From the NCBI GenBank assembly GCA_028284155.1, contig JANQSF010000134.1, forward strand, positions 124,001-188,000: a stretch of DNA of 64,000 nt, in the 5' to 3' direction. The position numbers and the translations under genes were made by a program. Below, piece by piece: positions 17,522 through 25,569 of this stretch (position 1 is its first letter; each line of letters starts with the position of its first letter). The notes beneath the pieces were generated by a model. That model was not told the DNA's origin. It was given only the letters and a program-made list of their open reading frames with translations, and searched no databases. This DNA comes from Phycisphaeraceae bacterium (GTDB lineage Bacteria > Planctomycetota > Phycisphaerae > Phycisphaerales > Phycisphaeraceae).

Positions 17522-17694
17522 GATTCAACCTCACTTGGGATGGACGATTTGACTCACTCAGTTCAAGCTCACCATGGCCGGCATCGAAATCCAGCCTTCA
17601 CTGATGTAGAAGATAGCCTACGCTTCGCCGGCGCAATGACGTGAATGCGCACGGATTCTGACGTATCGCGCAACGCGTGGTCGTCGCGGGCAGG

Positions 17695-18495
17695 TCAGTC
17701 TGCCGGTTGCTTGGCTCGACTCTCCCCAAGAGCCCACAGCACGCCGTTTCGCAGCAATTGGCTGAACCACGCCTGCGCGAACTCGTCTTCATGACCTAGC
17801 GACGTGTAAAAGACGCGGTTGCCCTTCTTGAGCACACGCGTCCAAGCGACCGGTTCGTAGGGCTTGCGGCCTTCCACGCGGCCCATCAGCAACACGTTGC
17901 AGTCGTGCTGCAACAGGCTTGTTTTGTAAAGCCAGGAGCGTGTCACGAATTCGCCTTGGGGCATGCCTTCGGTGATTGGGTTCGACGCGGCGTGACCTGT
18001 TGTCCAGATCATCGTTCTGGGGGCGCCTTCGCCCTTGTTGCCGTGGTGCAGGTGGTAATTGCCGCCGAACACGTCCCGGTCGAAGGTCGGCCAATCGGCG
18101 TGCCCCTTGGGGGGCTCGCCTTTGCGCAACGAAAACGCGTGACTGGCCGTCCGGATGCCGACCACGGGCTTGCCCGCGTCGATGAACGCCTTGATCGCCT
18201 CCAACTGCTTCGTCGGCGGCGTGCGACGTCGGACGCTGACGAACAACACGTCCGCACCCTTGAGGGCGGCTTCCAGGCCGGGGAACCGGTTGGGGTCGTT
18301 CTTGTCGGCGTGAACGAAGGCCGCGCCGACCCCGGCCGGCTTCAGATGCTTTTCATGGAACGCCGGCAGTGTCTGGTGCGTCCCATATTCCGCCTCACCG
18401 ATCAGGTAGAGCACCGTCGGCCGGCTCTGAGCAAGCGTCAAGCCGGGCATCAGGATGGCCAGCAAGCTCAAGACGAGGAAGGTTCGATTGATCAT
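17695..18495 (-). CDS. ThuA-domain protein, secreted
   Basis: A 266-residue protein with signal peptide MINRTFLVLSLLAILMPG ending at LAQ-S. The mature part has the ThuA (trehalose-utilisation, class I glutamine amidotransferase-like) fold: VLYLIGEAEYGTHQTLPAF, ADVLFVSVRRRTPP, FIDAGKPVVGIRTASHAF and the late NRVFYTSLGHEDEF. The residue at the nucleophile elbow is Thr/Ala rather than Cys, which is usual in ThuA, so classic amidotransferase chemistry is not expected. ThuA proteins are abundant in planctomycetes and linked to sugar (3-keto-glycoside) metabolism. Monocistronic here; a second ThuA is at 48600-49535. Confidence 0.83.
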   Translation of the reverse strand: MINRTFLVLSLLAILMPGLTLAQSRPTVLYLIGEAEYGTHQTLPAFHEKHLKPAGVGAAFVHADKNDPNRFPGLEAALKGADVLFVSVRRRTPPTKQLEAIKAFIDAGKPVVGIRTASHAFSLRKGEPPKGHADWPTFDRDVFGGNYHLHHGNKGEGAPRTMIWTTGHAASNPITEGMPQGEFVTRSWLYKTSLLQHDCNVLLMGRVEGRKPYEPVAWTRVLKKGNRVFYTSLGHEDEFAQAWFSQLLRNGVLWALGESRAKQPAD

Positions 18496-18595
18496 CGCCC
18501 CATGTTAACGGACACCGTTGAGCCCCCATACTCGGCCTGAACGTCACAGACCGACCCGGACCGGGGCAGATCGCGACAAACCAACCGAACCCCGT

Positions 18596-18628
18596 TTGAC
18601 AGCAGTCTTTACGTGGCGATGATAGACT
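18596..18628 (+). promoter_or_regulatory. Possible promoter of the OmpH-like gene
   Basis: A perfect -35 TTGACA is followed by GATAGACT after 19 bases, containing the TAGACT hexamer seen upstream of 1223 and 22962. Spacing is longer than ideal. Confidence 0.25.
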
Positions 18629-18774
18629 ACCGGCTGAAACAGGCGGAGGAACACGTCTGAGCCAAACGATCCGCACGTCGTTCATCGTCGTATGGCCATT
18701 CAAGCCTCGCGCCACGTCGGCCGAAGCCTGTGAGAGACCTCGATTCGCAGCCATCGCTACACGGGAGCAAGACC

Positions 18775-19494
18775 ATGCCCAGACTCGCCATCGCCCTTTC
18801 CGCCCTTGCGCTGACCCTCAGCCTGACGCTGTCGGCGTCGGCCCAGAACCAGAACGTCGGCGAGTTGTTGCGACGCAACCAGACGCTGCAAGAGGAAAAC
18901 ATCCGCCTCAAGGCGCAGGTCGATCAGTTGACCCGACGCAACGAGGCGCTCCGCCGCGACGCGCTGGAAAAGGGTGTCAAGGCCGTGGCGGTCATTGATG
19001 TGGTCAAGGCGTTTAACGCCCTGATCGAAAAGACCGAGTTCGACGCCGACTTCAAAGGCCAAGGCACGGACGCGATCCAGGAAGACAAGAAGCGCCGCGA
19101 GCGCATCAAGAAACTCCAGGACCAACTCGACCAGGAAGTGATCGGCACGAAGGGCTACAACGACAAGCAGAAGGAAGTTGACGACGCCGTGCTCGACCAC
19201 CAACTCTGGTTGGCAGGCGAACAGGGCAAGCTGCTTGCGCAGCGCAACCGCCGGATGGAAGAGATCTACAACAAGATGATGACGTCGATCGGCGACGTGG
19301 CCAAGGAATTGAAGTTCGACCAGGTGATGATCAAGGAACCGACGTTGAATCTCATCGGCGCCCGCCCTGATCAGGTCGCCGCGATGATCCGCAGCCGCAA
19401 GGTGCTGTGGTCGCACGACCGGCTGGAGATTACGGATCAGGTCGTCAAGCGCATGAACGACGACTTCGTCAAGGGTAAGGGCGCGGGCGAATAA
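18775..19494 (+). CDS. OmpH/Skp-like periplasmic chaperone, paralogue 1
   Basis: A 239-residue exported protein: MPRLAIALSALALTLSLTLSASA is the signal peptide, followed by a leucine-zipper-like coiled coil (VGELLRRNQTLQEENIRLKA), then VKAVAVIDVVKAFNAL, which corresponds to the beta strand that opens the Skp body (IAVVDMxxVF), and a long charged helix pair about residues 90-190. This is the OmpH family, periplasmic holdases for outer-membrane proteins. The extra N-terminal coiled coil is not part of standard Skp (about 160 residues). The start at 18775 follows GGGAGC. The next gene is a diverged paralogue 98 bases downstream. Confidence 0.75.
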   Translation: MPRLAIALSALALTLSLTLSASAQNQNVGELLRRNQTLQEENIRLKAQVDQLTRRNEALRRDALEKGVKAVAVIDVVKAFNALIEKTEFDADFKGQGTDAIQEDKKRRERIKKLQDQLDQEVIGTKGYNDKQKEVDDAVLDHQLWLAGEQGKLLAQRNRRMEEIYNKMMTSIGDVAKELKFDQVMIKEPTLNLIGARPDQVAAMIRSRKVLWSHDRLEITDQVVKRMNDDFVKGKGAGE

Positions 19495-19592
19495 ACCGTC
19501 AGCCGCCCAATTGTCAGCCGTGATCTGTTTGACTCAATTGCAACGACCCCGATTTGGCATTCCGCCGAACGCAATCGCGAAGGGAAACCCGA

Positions 19593-20603
19593 ATGAACCG
19601 CATCGCCTGGACCATCGCCCTGATCGTCAGTGTTACGTTCGCCTCGACGACACTTGCGCAAAACGACACGCAGCGCGTCATCAAGCTCGAGCAGGAAAAC
19701 AAGGCTCTGAAACAGCGCATCCAGCGGATGGAGCGCCAAATGAACGAGATGGAGGCCCGGCAGCAGGCAATCCTCGCCCGGCTGTCCGGCGTTGGCGCGT
19801 TGATGACCGAGATGGGGCAGACGTTGGCTGGCATCCAGGTGCCCAACCGCACCGCCCGCGTCGATCAGGGCACGCGCACCACGAACCCCAACACCACACC
19901 CAACACGACGACCACACGACCCAGAATCGACAGGACCAATACCAATACCACCACGACCAACCCGCGGACGAACACCACGCCGCGCACCACACCCCGCGTG
20001 ACCGATTCGAACAACACGCGACCGAACACCCCCGTTCGGCCGATCATCCGCACGCCGGATATCTTCCGCCAGAACACCGTCGGCGGCACGAGCGGCGGCG
20101 TGGTCGCGTCGGTCGACATCGTCCGCGTGTTCAACTCGTTGCTCGTCACAGCCGAGACCGAGGCCGACTTTCAGATCCGCAAAGAGCAACTGAACGCCGA
20201 TGCGAAGGAACGGGCGACCAACGTCCGCAATATGCAGCTCGACCTGATCGTGCTGAAGGAAGGCACGCCCGCGCACACCAACCTCAAGACACGCCTCGAG
20301 GATGAGACGCAGAAGTGGCATGTCTGGCGGATCGCCGCGCGGAACCAGCTCAACAAGTCGCGCAGCGAGCGGATGCAGGACATCTACAACAAGATCATCA
20401 CGTCCGTCGAAGGGTTGGCTAAGGGCAGCGGCTACGACGTGATCGTCTACCAGGAACAGCCTGACACGACGGACGTCAGCCGATACCAGAGCTTCTCCAA
20501 CATGGCGTTGACGCGGAAGCTGGTCTTCTCTGCCCAGGAGCAGGACCTGACCGACCTGGTCATCCGGCAGATGAACGCCGAACACGCGCAGGCTTCGCGC
20601 TGA
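19593..20603 (+). CDS. OmpH/Skp-like protein, paralogue 2, with Asn/Thr-rich linker
   Basis: A 336-residue exported protein. Signal peptide MNRIAWTIALIVSVTFAST to LAQ-N; coiled coil KLEQENKALKQRIQRMERQM at about residues 29-60; then a low-complexity linker at about 88-160 composed of N, T, P and R (repeated NTT, TTT and TTNPRTN), then GVVASVDIVRVFNSLL and an Skp-like helical body to about 280. Same architecture as the upstream gene but with the long disordered linker inserted, so a tandem duplication followed by divergence is the simplest reading. The Asn/Thr tract could be a spacer or an O-glycosylation region. Start chosen at 19593 with AAGGG upstream. Confidence 0.72.
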   Translation: MNRIAWTIALIVSVTFASTTLAQNDTQRVIKLEQENKALKQRIQRMERQMNEMEARQQAILARLSGVGALMTEMGQTLAGIQVPNRTARVDQGTRTTNPNTTPNTTTTRPRIDRTNTNTTTTNPRTNTTPRTTPRVTDSNNTRPNTPVRPIIRTPDIFRQNTVGGTSGGVVASVDIVRVFNSLLVTAETEADFQIRKEQLNADAKERATNVRNMQLDLIVLKEGTPAHTNLKTRLEDETQKWHVWRIAARNQLNKSRSERMQDIYNKIITSVEGLAKGSGYDVIVYQEQPDTTDVSRYQSFSNMALTRKLVFSAQEQDLTDLVIRQMNAEHAQASR

Positions 20604-20648
20604 ACGCGACGCCGTCGTGTGATTCCGCAACCCCGTTCGAGGCGCATC

Positions 20649-21473
20649 ATGCGTAGCGCCACGTGCGTCATCCTTTTCTTGTGGCTGACGAGTGAGGGTT
20701 GCTGTCACGCCGCCGACGCCTCGGCGTACGCCAAGGCTGAAACAGCGCCGACGGACGTAACCCCAACCGCCCCGTCTGAGGCGGAACTGGCTCAACTCAT
20801 CCAGAAGCTCCGCGACAGAAAGCTCCCGACGCCGTCGCGCGTCCAAGCCATGTGGTCGCTCTATCTACACGACCTGTCGCTGGACAGCTTCGACGCGACA
20901 GCCGAACTGACCCGCGCGTTGCACAACGGCCCGCCCGGTCTGCGGGCTGATGCCGCGCGGGCATTGGGCAAGCGGCCATACAAGAGTGCGGGCGTCGTTA
21001 AACACCTCTATCGACGCATGCAGCGCGACACCGACCCCGCCGTCCGCCGACAGTGCGCCGTGGCGCTCGGCCGAATCGGCGACCGCTCTGCCGCCGCCGC
21101 CCTGTTCGCCTCTCTGAACGACCCGGACAACGAAGCGCGGCGCGCGAAGATCGCCGCGCTGCGGGCGATCAACTATTGGCCGATCGCCGCCGGCTTCGTC
21201 AATTCAGCCGACCCGCGCATCGCTGAGGGAACCATCGCCGCGCTGCACGGGGTGTACGAAGTTGACGCCGTGCAAGCCCTGACCATCGCGCTGCGTTCGA
21301 CCAACGCCGAGGTGCGAGAGTCGGCAAGCCGTGCCCTGCGGGATGTCAGGCTCAGACCATCGGTCACAGAGTGGTGGGACTGGTTGGCGGGCATCAGCAC
21401 CGGCCCGGTACCTGAGCCGCATGAGTGGGAAGGCACGGCGATCGTGGACGCCGCACTCGAGGCCGCGCCGTAA
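20649..21473 (+). CDS. HEAT-repeat protein, secreted
   Basis: A 274-residue protein. The hydrophobic start MRSATCVILFLWLTSEGCCHA looks like a signal or lipoprotein peptide. From about residue 90 it shows repeated helical pairs with the HEAT/PBS-lyase pattern: LRADAARALGKRPYKS, VRRQCAVALGRIGDRS, ARRAKIAALRAINYW, VRESASRALRDVRLRP. Such repeats form a solenoid for protein binding. It follows the two OmpH-like genes by 45 bases on the same strand and may share their transcript. An in-frame GTG 30 bases upstream is possible, but this start gives the better export signal. Confidence 0.68.
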   Translation: MRSATCVILFLWLTSEGCCHAADASAYAKAETAPTDVTPTAPSEAELAQLIQKLRDRKLPTPSRVQAMWSLYLHDLSLDSFDATAELTRALHNGPPGLRADAARALGKRPYKSAGVVKHLYRRMQRDTDPAVRRQCAVALGRIGDRSAAAALFASLNDPDNEARRAKIAALRAINYWPIAAGFVNSADPRIAEGTIAALHGVYEVDAVQALTIALRSTNAEVRESASRALRDVRLRPSVTEWWDWLAGISTGPVPEPHEWEGTAIVDAALEAAP

Positions 21474-21530
21474 AACCGTCAATCAACAACCTGTCGCATC
21501 CAAGCCTGTTTCGCGTTCGCCCTGTCAAGG

Positions 21531-22766
21531 TCAATCGACCGGCTGAGACTGCACGGCGTGCTCTTTTCGGTAGTGGCTGGGATTCACGCCGACCTCGCGC
21601 TTGAACGAAACGGTCAGGTACTCCGAGTAATTGAAGCCCGTCATCCGGGCGATCACCGCCAGCGACAGGTCCGTCTCGACCAGCAGTTGCTTGACGCGCG
21701 CGATGCGGACACGGGCGATCTGTTCATGCGGCGAGCGGCGCATGGCCCGACGGAAGCGCCGTTCGAGCGAACTGCGAGACAGGGGCACGGCCGCCACCAC
21801 GTCGTCCACCTGGATACCGTCGCAGGCGTGATCGCGGATGAACTTGACCGCGGCGGCGATCTGACGGTCTTCAATCGCCAGGACGTCGGTCGACTGCCGC
21901 GTGGCCACGCCGACAGGCTTGATGAATGTTGGCTCGGCGGGCGGCGATTGACCTGCCAACATCGCGTCGATCAACGCGGCCGCCTCGTAGCCGATCCGCT
22001 GCGTGTCCGGTTGAACGCTGGTCAACGGCGGGCGTGACAACTCGCAAAGGACCTCGTCGTTGTCGACGCCGACCACGGCCACGTCGTCGGGCACGGCCAC
22101 GCCGGCGGTGCGGCAGGCGTTGAGCACCTGCTGCCCGCGCACGTCGTTGCACGCCATGATGCCGATCGGTTTGGGCAGACCGGCCAACCAGTTCGGCAGG
22201 TCGTCTTCACAGACCAGGCCATGCTGCACCTCGTCCCACGAAGCGGCCGCGCGCAGGTGGGCCGGTGTTTGGTAGACCTGACACGCAAAACCCTCCGACG
22301 CCGTCAACGCTTGCAGCTTAGCGCAGCGGTTGTCAGAGTAGTTGTGGTCCACAAAACCCACGAAGCCGAACTGCTCAAAGCCGCGGTCGCGCAGGTGATC
22401 GAACGCCAGTCGCGCCACCGCCGACTCGTCCGTTTCGATCAACGGCACGCTCGCGTCGAATTGAAGCCCGCGCAGGTCGACCGTCGGCAAACCCAGCCGC
22501 GCGATCTGCCTGGACATCTCGGCCGTTTCGATGCGAGCGATCACCGCGTCGCCGTCCCAGTCGTCCAGCCACCGCGGCAACGAGTCGCGCGGCCCGCGGG
22601 GTTCGATGAAGGTCGTCCATCGGCCGTGCGTGCGGGCGTACTGCGCAACGCCGCGCAACAGGCCTCGGCCATATACCCGCGACGACTCGACCAATAACGC
22701 AACCCGTACTTGACCGACCGGCAGCGGGGTCTTGCCGACCCCCAGGCTTGGTTTTGAGTCGTCCAT
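21531..22766 (-). CDS. XylR-like AraC-family transcriptional regulator, second copy
   Basis: A 411-residue regulator with the same architecture as the protein at 14780-15940: sensor domain at about residues 18-285 (VRVALLVESSRVYGRGLLRG; DDVAVVGVDNDEVLCELSRPPL) and AraC helix-turn-helix at about 300-400 (LSRSSLERRFRRAMRRSPH; IARMTGFNYSEYLTVSFKRE). The divergent neighbour at 22962 is a PEP-CTERM protein, and the 195-base shared promoter region carries a palindrome over the predicted -35 box, so this protein most likely controls that operon in response to a sugar. It may also autoregulate. Confidence 0.87.
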   Translation of the reverse strand: MDDSKPSLGVGKTPLPVGQVRVALLVESSRVYGRGLLRGVAQYARTHGRWTTFIEPRGPRDSLPRWLDDWDGDAVIARIETAEMSRQIARLGLPTVDLRGLQFDASVPLIETDESAVARLAFDHLRDRGFEQFGFVGFVDHNYSDNRCAKLQALTASEGFACQVYQTPAHLRAAASWDEVQHGLVCEDDLPNWLAGLPKPIGIMACNDVRGQQVLNACRTAGVAVPDDVAVVGVDNDEVLCELSRPPLTSVQPDTQRIGYEAAALIDAMLAGQSPPAEPTFIKPVGVATRQSTDVLAIEDRQIAAAVKFIRDHACDGIQVDDVVAAVPLSRSSLERRFRRAMRRSPHEQIARVRIARVKQLLVETDLSLAVIARMTGFNYSEYLTVSFKREVGVNPSHYRKEHAVQSQPVD

Positions 22767-22826
22767 GGCTGATTCTTCAAAACAAACGGCGCGTCAAGAT
22801 TGACAATATATCACAAATACTGTCTC

Positions 22827-22841
22827 GACAATCTCATTGTC
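22827..22841. promoter_or_regulatory. Palindromic operator candidate for the XylR-like regulator
   Basis: GACAATCTCATTGTC, six-base perfect arms with a three-base centre, preceded by ATTGACAATAT at 22799-22809 carrying another GACAAT. The region is markedly more AT-rich than the surroundings and overlaps the -35 of the downstream promoter. Confidence 0.5.
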
Positions 22842-22865
22842 CAAGCCGGGCCTCAGGATTAGACT
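22837..22865 (+). promoter_or_regulatory. Candidate promoter of the PEP-CTERM operon
   Basis: TTGTCC, 17 bases, TAGACT; the start site would be near 22872, about 90 bases before the ATG at 22962. The -35 overlaps the palindrome at 22827-22841, and the -10 is identical to that upstream of the lectin-like gene. Confidence 0.45.
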
Positions 22866-22961
22866 TCACACAAGTCCCCAAATCACAAGGCCAATTGCCC
22901 CACCGGGGCAGCATAAAGGCCACCCCCAATTCGACTCAATTACACAACCAGGAGACACCCA

Positions 22962-24389
22962 ATGAGATCTTTCAAGCCCACCAAACCGCGGTTCGCCCTT
23001 GGCGTGCTGTTCGCATTCGTGTGTTCGTGCGTGGCGTTCACCTCCTCGCCCGCCAAGGCCATCGTGACGTCAGGCCTGATCCAGGACCTCAACGCCGACC
23101 TGGGCGTGACCACATCGGGCCCAACGAACGTGACCGATTGGGCCAACCAGGCCGCGGGCGGCGGCGACAACGTCTCTATCAATGCCGGCTCGCCGCAACT
23201 GGTCACGGGCGCTGTCAACGGGCACAACGCCATCGCGTTCACCAACGACCGCATGGCCGGCACCAGCGAGACCGCGTTCGACGGCATCATGCAGGGCAGC
23301 GGACACACGTGGTTCGCCGTCGTCCGCGCGCCCAACAACCCCGGCGGCAAGAACGCCGTCTTCGGCACGCTGTTGAACAATTCGCCGTGGACAGGTGTTG
23401 TCGCCCACATCGGCGGCTCGAACGCGCGCTACATGACGCGGCCGGCCAACGGCGATGTCTTCGCCAACGGCACGACCAACATCGCCGACGGCGGCTTCCA
23501 CGTCATTGGCGGCCGACTGGCTGCCGGCACGGGTTCGCAACTCGCGGAGTTGTTCGTCGACGATCCGACGGCAGAGGCGACGGCCATGCCGAGCATCAAC
23601 GCCGGGACCAACAGCAGTCAGTTCACCGTCGGCGCCGAACGGGCAGGCGGAAACGAGCGAGTTGATGCGGACATCGCGCGCATCCTCATCTACGACCGAC
23701 CGCTAACCGACGCCGAATTCCATCAAACCGGTGACTCGCTTTCGCAGACGTATGGCCTGGTCAACGCGTTCCGGACGGACATCCCGCAACCGCAGACATT
23801 GCTCGAATGGACGTTCGACGCGGGTGACTTGTTCGACACCACAGGGACGGTCGCCTTCCAGGCCGTATCCGGAACCGCGTTCGGCGCGCAACCGATCCCG
23901 TACGCACCTACGCCAGACAACGTCGACGCCAACAACCCGTTCGGCGGGGGGACGCACCTGGTCCGGTCCGATTTCTTTGACACACCCGGGCCAACCGTCA
24001 ACAAACACGGCGACGGCCCACAGGGCGTGCTCGAATCCGACCCGTTTACCCTGGACTCGTTCGCAACGATTACCTTCCAAACGGCGGGCAACGGCGGCGT
24101 GTTGGAACTGGTCGACTTCAACACGAACATGGTGCTGGAATCGGTCGATCCGAATCGCACGTCGGTGACATTGGCCGAGTACCAAATCGATGCGTCGGCC
24201 TACGCAGGCCAAACCGTGTTCCTGCGCATCGTGGACGACTCGTCCGGCGGCTGGGGACACATCGCGATCGACAACATCAATTACAGCGCGGTCGCGACAG
24301 CGGCCGTCCCCGAGCCAGTGACCGCCACGTTACTGGCCCCGGCGATGCTCGCCCTGCTGCGCCGACGAGGGCGGCGCCAACGGGCCTAA
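22962..24389 (+). CDS. LamG-like secreted protein with PEP-CTERM sorting signal
   Basis: A 475-residue exported protein. Signal peptide with LGVLFAFVCSCVAFTSSPAKA. The first half (about 35-270) is a concanavalin A-like domain of the kind typical in planctomycetes: VTDWANQAAGGGDNV, NGHNAIAFTNDRMAG, HTWFAVVRAPNN, ARILIYDRPLTDAEF. The second half (about 285-440) is another beta-sandwich ending FLRIVDDSSGGWGHIAIDN, a pattern also present in the PSD1-type protein encoded at 25570. The C-terminus has VPEPVTATLL, a hydrophobic stretch and RRRGRRQRA, a PEP-CTERM tag. The stop is one base from the next start, so the two are co-transcribed. Start 22962 has CAGGAGA upstream. Confidence 0.87.
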   Translation: MRSFKPTKPRFALGVLFAFVCSCVAFTSSPAKAIVTSGLIQDLNADLGVTTSGPTNVTDWANQAAGGGDNVSINAGSPQLVTGAVNGHNAIAFTNDRMAGTSETAFDGIMQGSGHTWFAVVRAPNNPGGKNAVFGTLLNNSPWTGVVAHIGGSNARYMTRPANGDVFANGTTNIADGGFHVIGGRLAAGTGSQLAELFVDDPTAEATAMPSINAGTNSSQFTVGAERAGGNERVDADIARILIYDRPLTDAEFHQTGDSLSQTYGLVNAFRTDIPQPQTLLEWTFDAGDLFDTTGTVAFQAVSGTAFGAQPIPYAPTPDNVDANNPFGGGTHLVRSDFFDTPGPTVNKHGDGPQGVLESDPFTLDSFATITFQTAGNGGVLELVDFNTNMVLESVDPNRTSVTLAEYQIDASAYAGQTVFLRIVDDSSGGWGHIAIDNINYSAVATAAVPEPVTATLLAPAMLALLRRRGRRQRA

Positions 24390-24390
24390 A

Positions 24391-25308
24391 ATGAACCCCC
24401 CGGAAACCCCCGCGTCCCAAGCGATACCGATGACCACCATGGCCAACCGCGCCAAAACTGATCAGGGTGCATCCGACGCTTTCAGGCCTCGCCGAATGGC
24501 CCACGCGCGGCGGGGCGCGTTCACAATTGTCGAACTGCTCGTCGTGATCAGTCTGATCATCCTGCTGATCGCCCTGCTGTTGCCGGCCATCGGCAAGGGG
24601 CGCGAGACGGCGCGCATGGCCGTCTGCAAGTCGAACCTGCGGCAGCAGATGACCGCGTTCCGTGGCTACGTCGACGACAACATCGGCTTCATGCCCGGCG
24701 CGCACACGGGGGGCGGCGCTCCCGAGGGGTCGATGATCTGGATGCCGCGCACGCGCGAATACGCGACCGATGTCGAGAAGGTTTACAACTGCCCGACAGC
24801 CGACCCGGACTACTACTGGACAAAGAAGTTCGGCAGCGGCCTGCCCGCACGGTATGGGTACGAGGCGAACGAAATCCGCATCGGCAACGGCAGCGGGCGA
24901 TTCACATACGGCATCAACGACTGGGGCGTGAACGAGTTCACCTACCCGCACCTCGGACTGGGCAACCACATCGACCGAAGCAACAATCCCAGTTGGGAGT
25001 GGGGCGAGATCCGAATGATCCGTGTGCGCAATCCGTCCAACTGTGTCGGCATCGGCGACTCGACGCCCGACAACATCTGGGACGGCGTGATCGACCCGAA
25101 CGACAAGCCCGGCTTCCTGCACGAAGCACCGAGCAACCGACACCTGGACGGGCTCAACATCGTGTTCATCGACGCGCACGTCGAATGGTTGCTGCAGGAG
25201 GACGCCCTGCTGCGACCGGGCGAGCCCGGCGACACCACCCGGGCCGAGAGGTGGAATATTGACGGGCGGCCGCACGCAGACAAGTGGACGCCATTCGTGC
25301 CCGGCTGA
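24391..25308 (+). CDS. Pseudopilin-like protein with prepilin cleavage motif, second copy
   Basis: A 305-residue protein with a long basic leader, then RRGAFTIVELLVV and the hydrophobic helix ISLIILLIALLLPAI, followed by ARMAVCKSNLRQQM as in the protein at 13713. The C-terminal RHLDGLNIVFIDAHVEWL fits the H-X9-DG terminal motif of DUF1559-like pseudopilins with Gly replaced by Ala. One base separates it from the PEP-CTERM gene, which strongly links the pair functionally. Several internal Met codons (for example before AHARRGAFT) could be the true start. Confidence 0.8.
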   Translation: MNPPETPASQAIPMTTMANRAKTDQGASDAFRPRRMAHARRGAFTIVELLVVISLIILLIALLLPAIGKGRETARMAVCKSNLRQQMTAFRGYVDDNIGFMPGAHTGGGAPEGSMIWMPRTREYATDVEKVYNCPTADPDYYWTKKFGSGLPARYGYEANEIRIGNGSGRFTYGINDWGVNEFTYPHLGLGNHIDRSNNPSWEWGEIRMIRVRNPSNCVGIGDSTPDNIWDGVIDPNDKPGFLHEAPSNRHLDGLNIVFIDAHVEWLLQEDALLRPGEPGDTTRAERWNIDGRPHADKWTPFVPG

Positions 25309-25317
25309 CCGTTGCTT

Positions 25318-25336
25318 GCCGCTTGCGGCTTAGCGC
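25318..25336 (+). repeat. Short repeat family D, copy 1
   Basis: GCCGCTTGCGGCTTAGCGC. Other copies: inside the GT87-like gene at 32067-32086 and, reversed, at 34750-34769. Contains the palindrome GCCGCTTGCGGC-like core. Confidence 0.7.
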
Positions 25337-25385
25337 GAATCACCAGAAGGTCGGAAACCGGCCCTGCGGGCACGCCGCTAGACAT

Positions 25386-25434
25386 GTCCCCTGTCTACTG
25401 TTCCCTGAGCCCTGTTCCCTATCCCCTGATTCCC
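25386..25434. repeat. Tandem-like repeat of CCCTGTTCCCT units
   Basis: Degenerate iterations of (T)TCCCTG(A/T)(T/G): GTCCCCTGTCTACTGTTCCC then TGAGCCCTGTTCCCTATCCC. Non-coding spacer between the pseudopilin-like gene and the PSD1-type gene. Confidence 0.55.
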
Positions 25435-25569
25435 GCACCTGACGACGAATAATCTCAATCCCACCCGCAGAATCCGCAGGGGTCGCACCGCGTGGGCCGT
25501 ATAAACTGTATCGATTGCCCGATCTTGACAATAGCCGAATCAAGACGCCACAAAGGAAGGTCAACGTTG

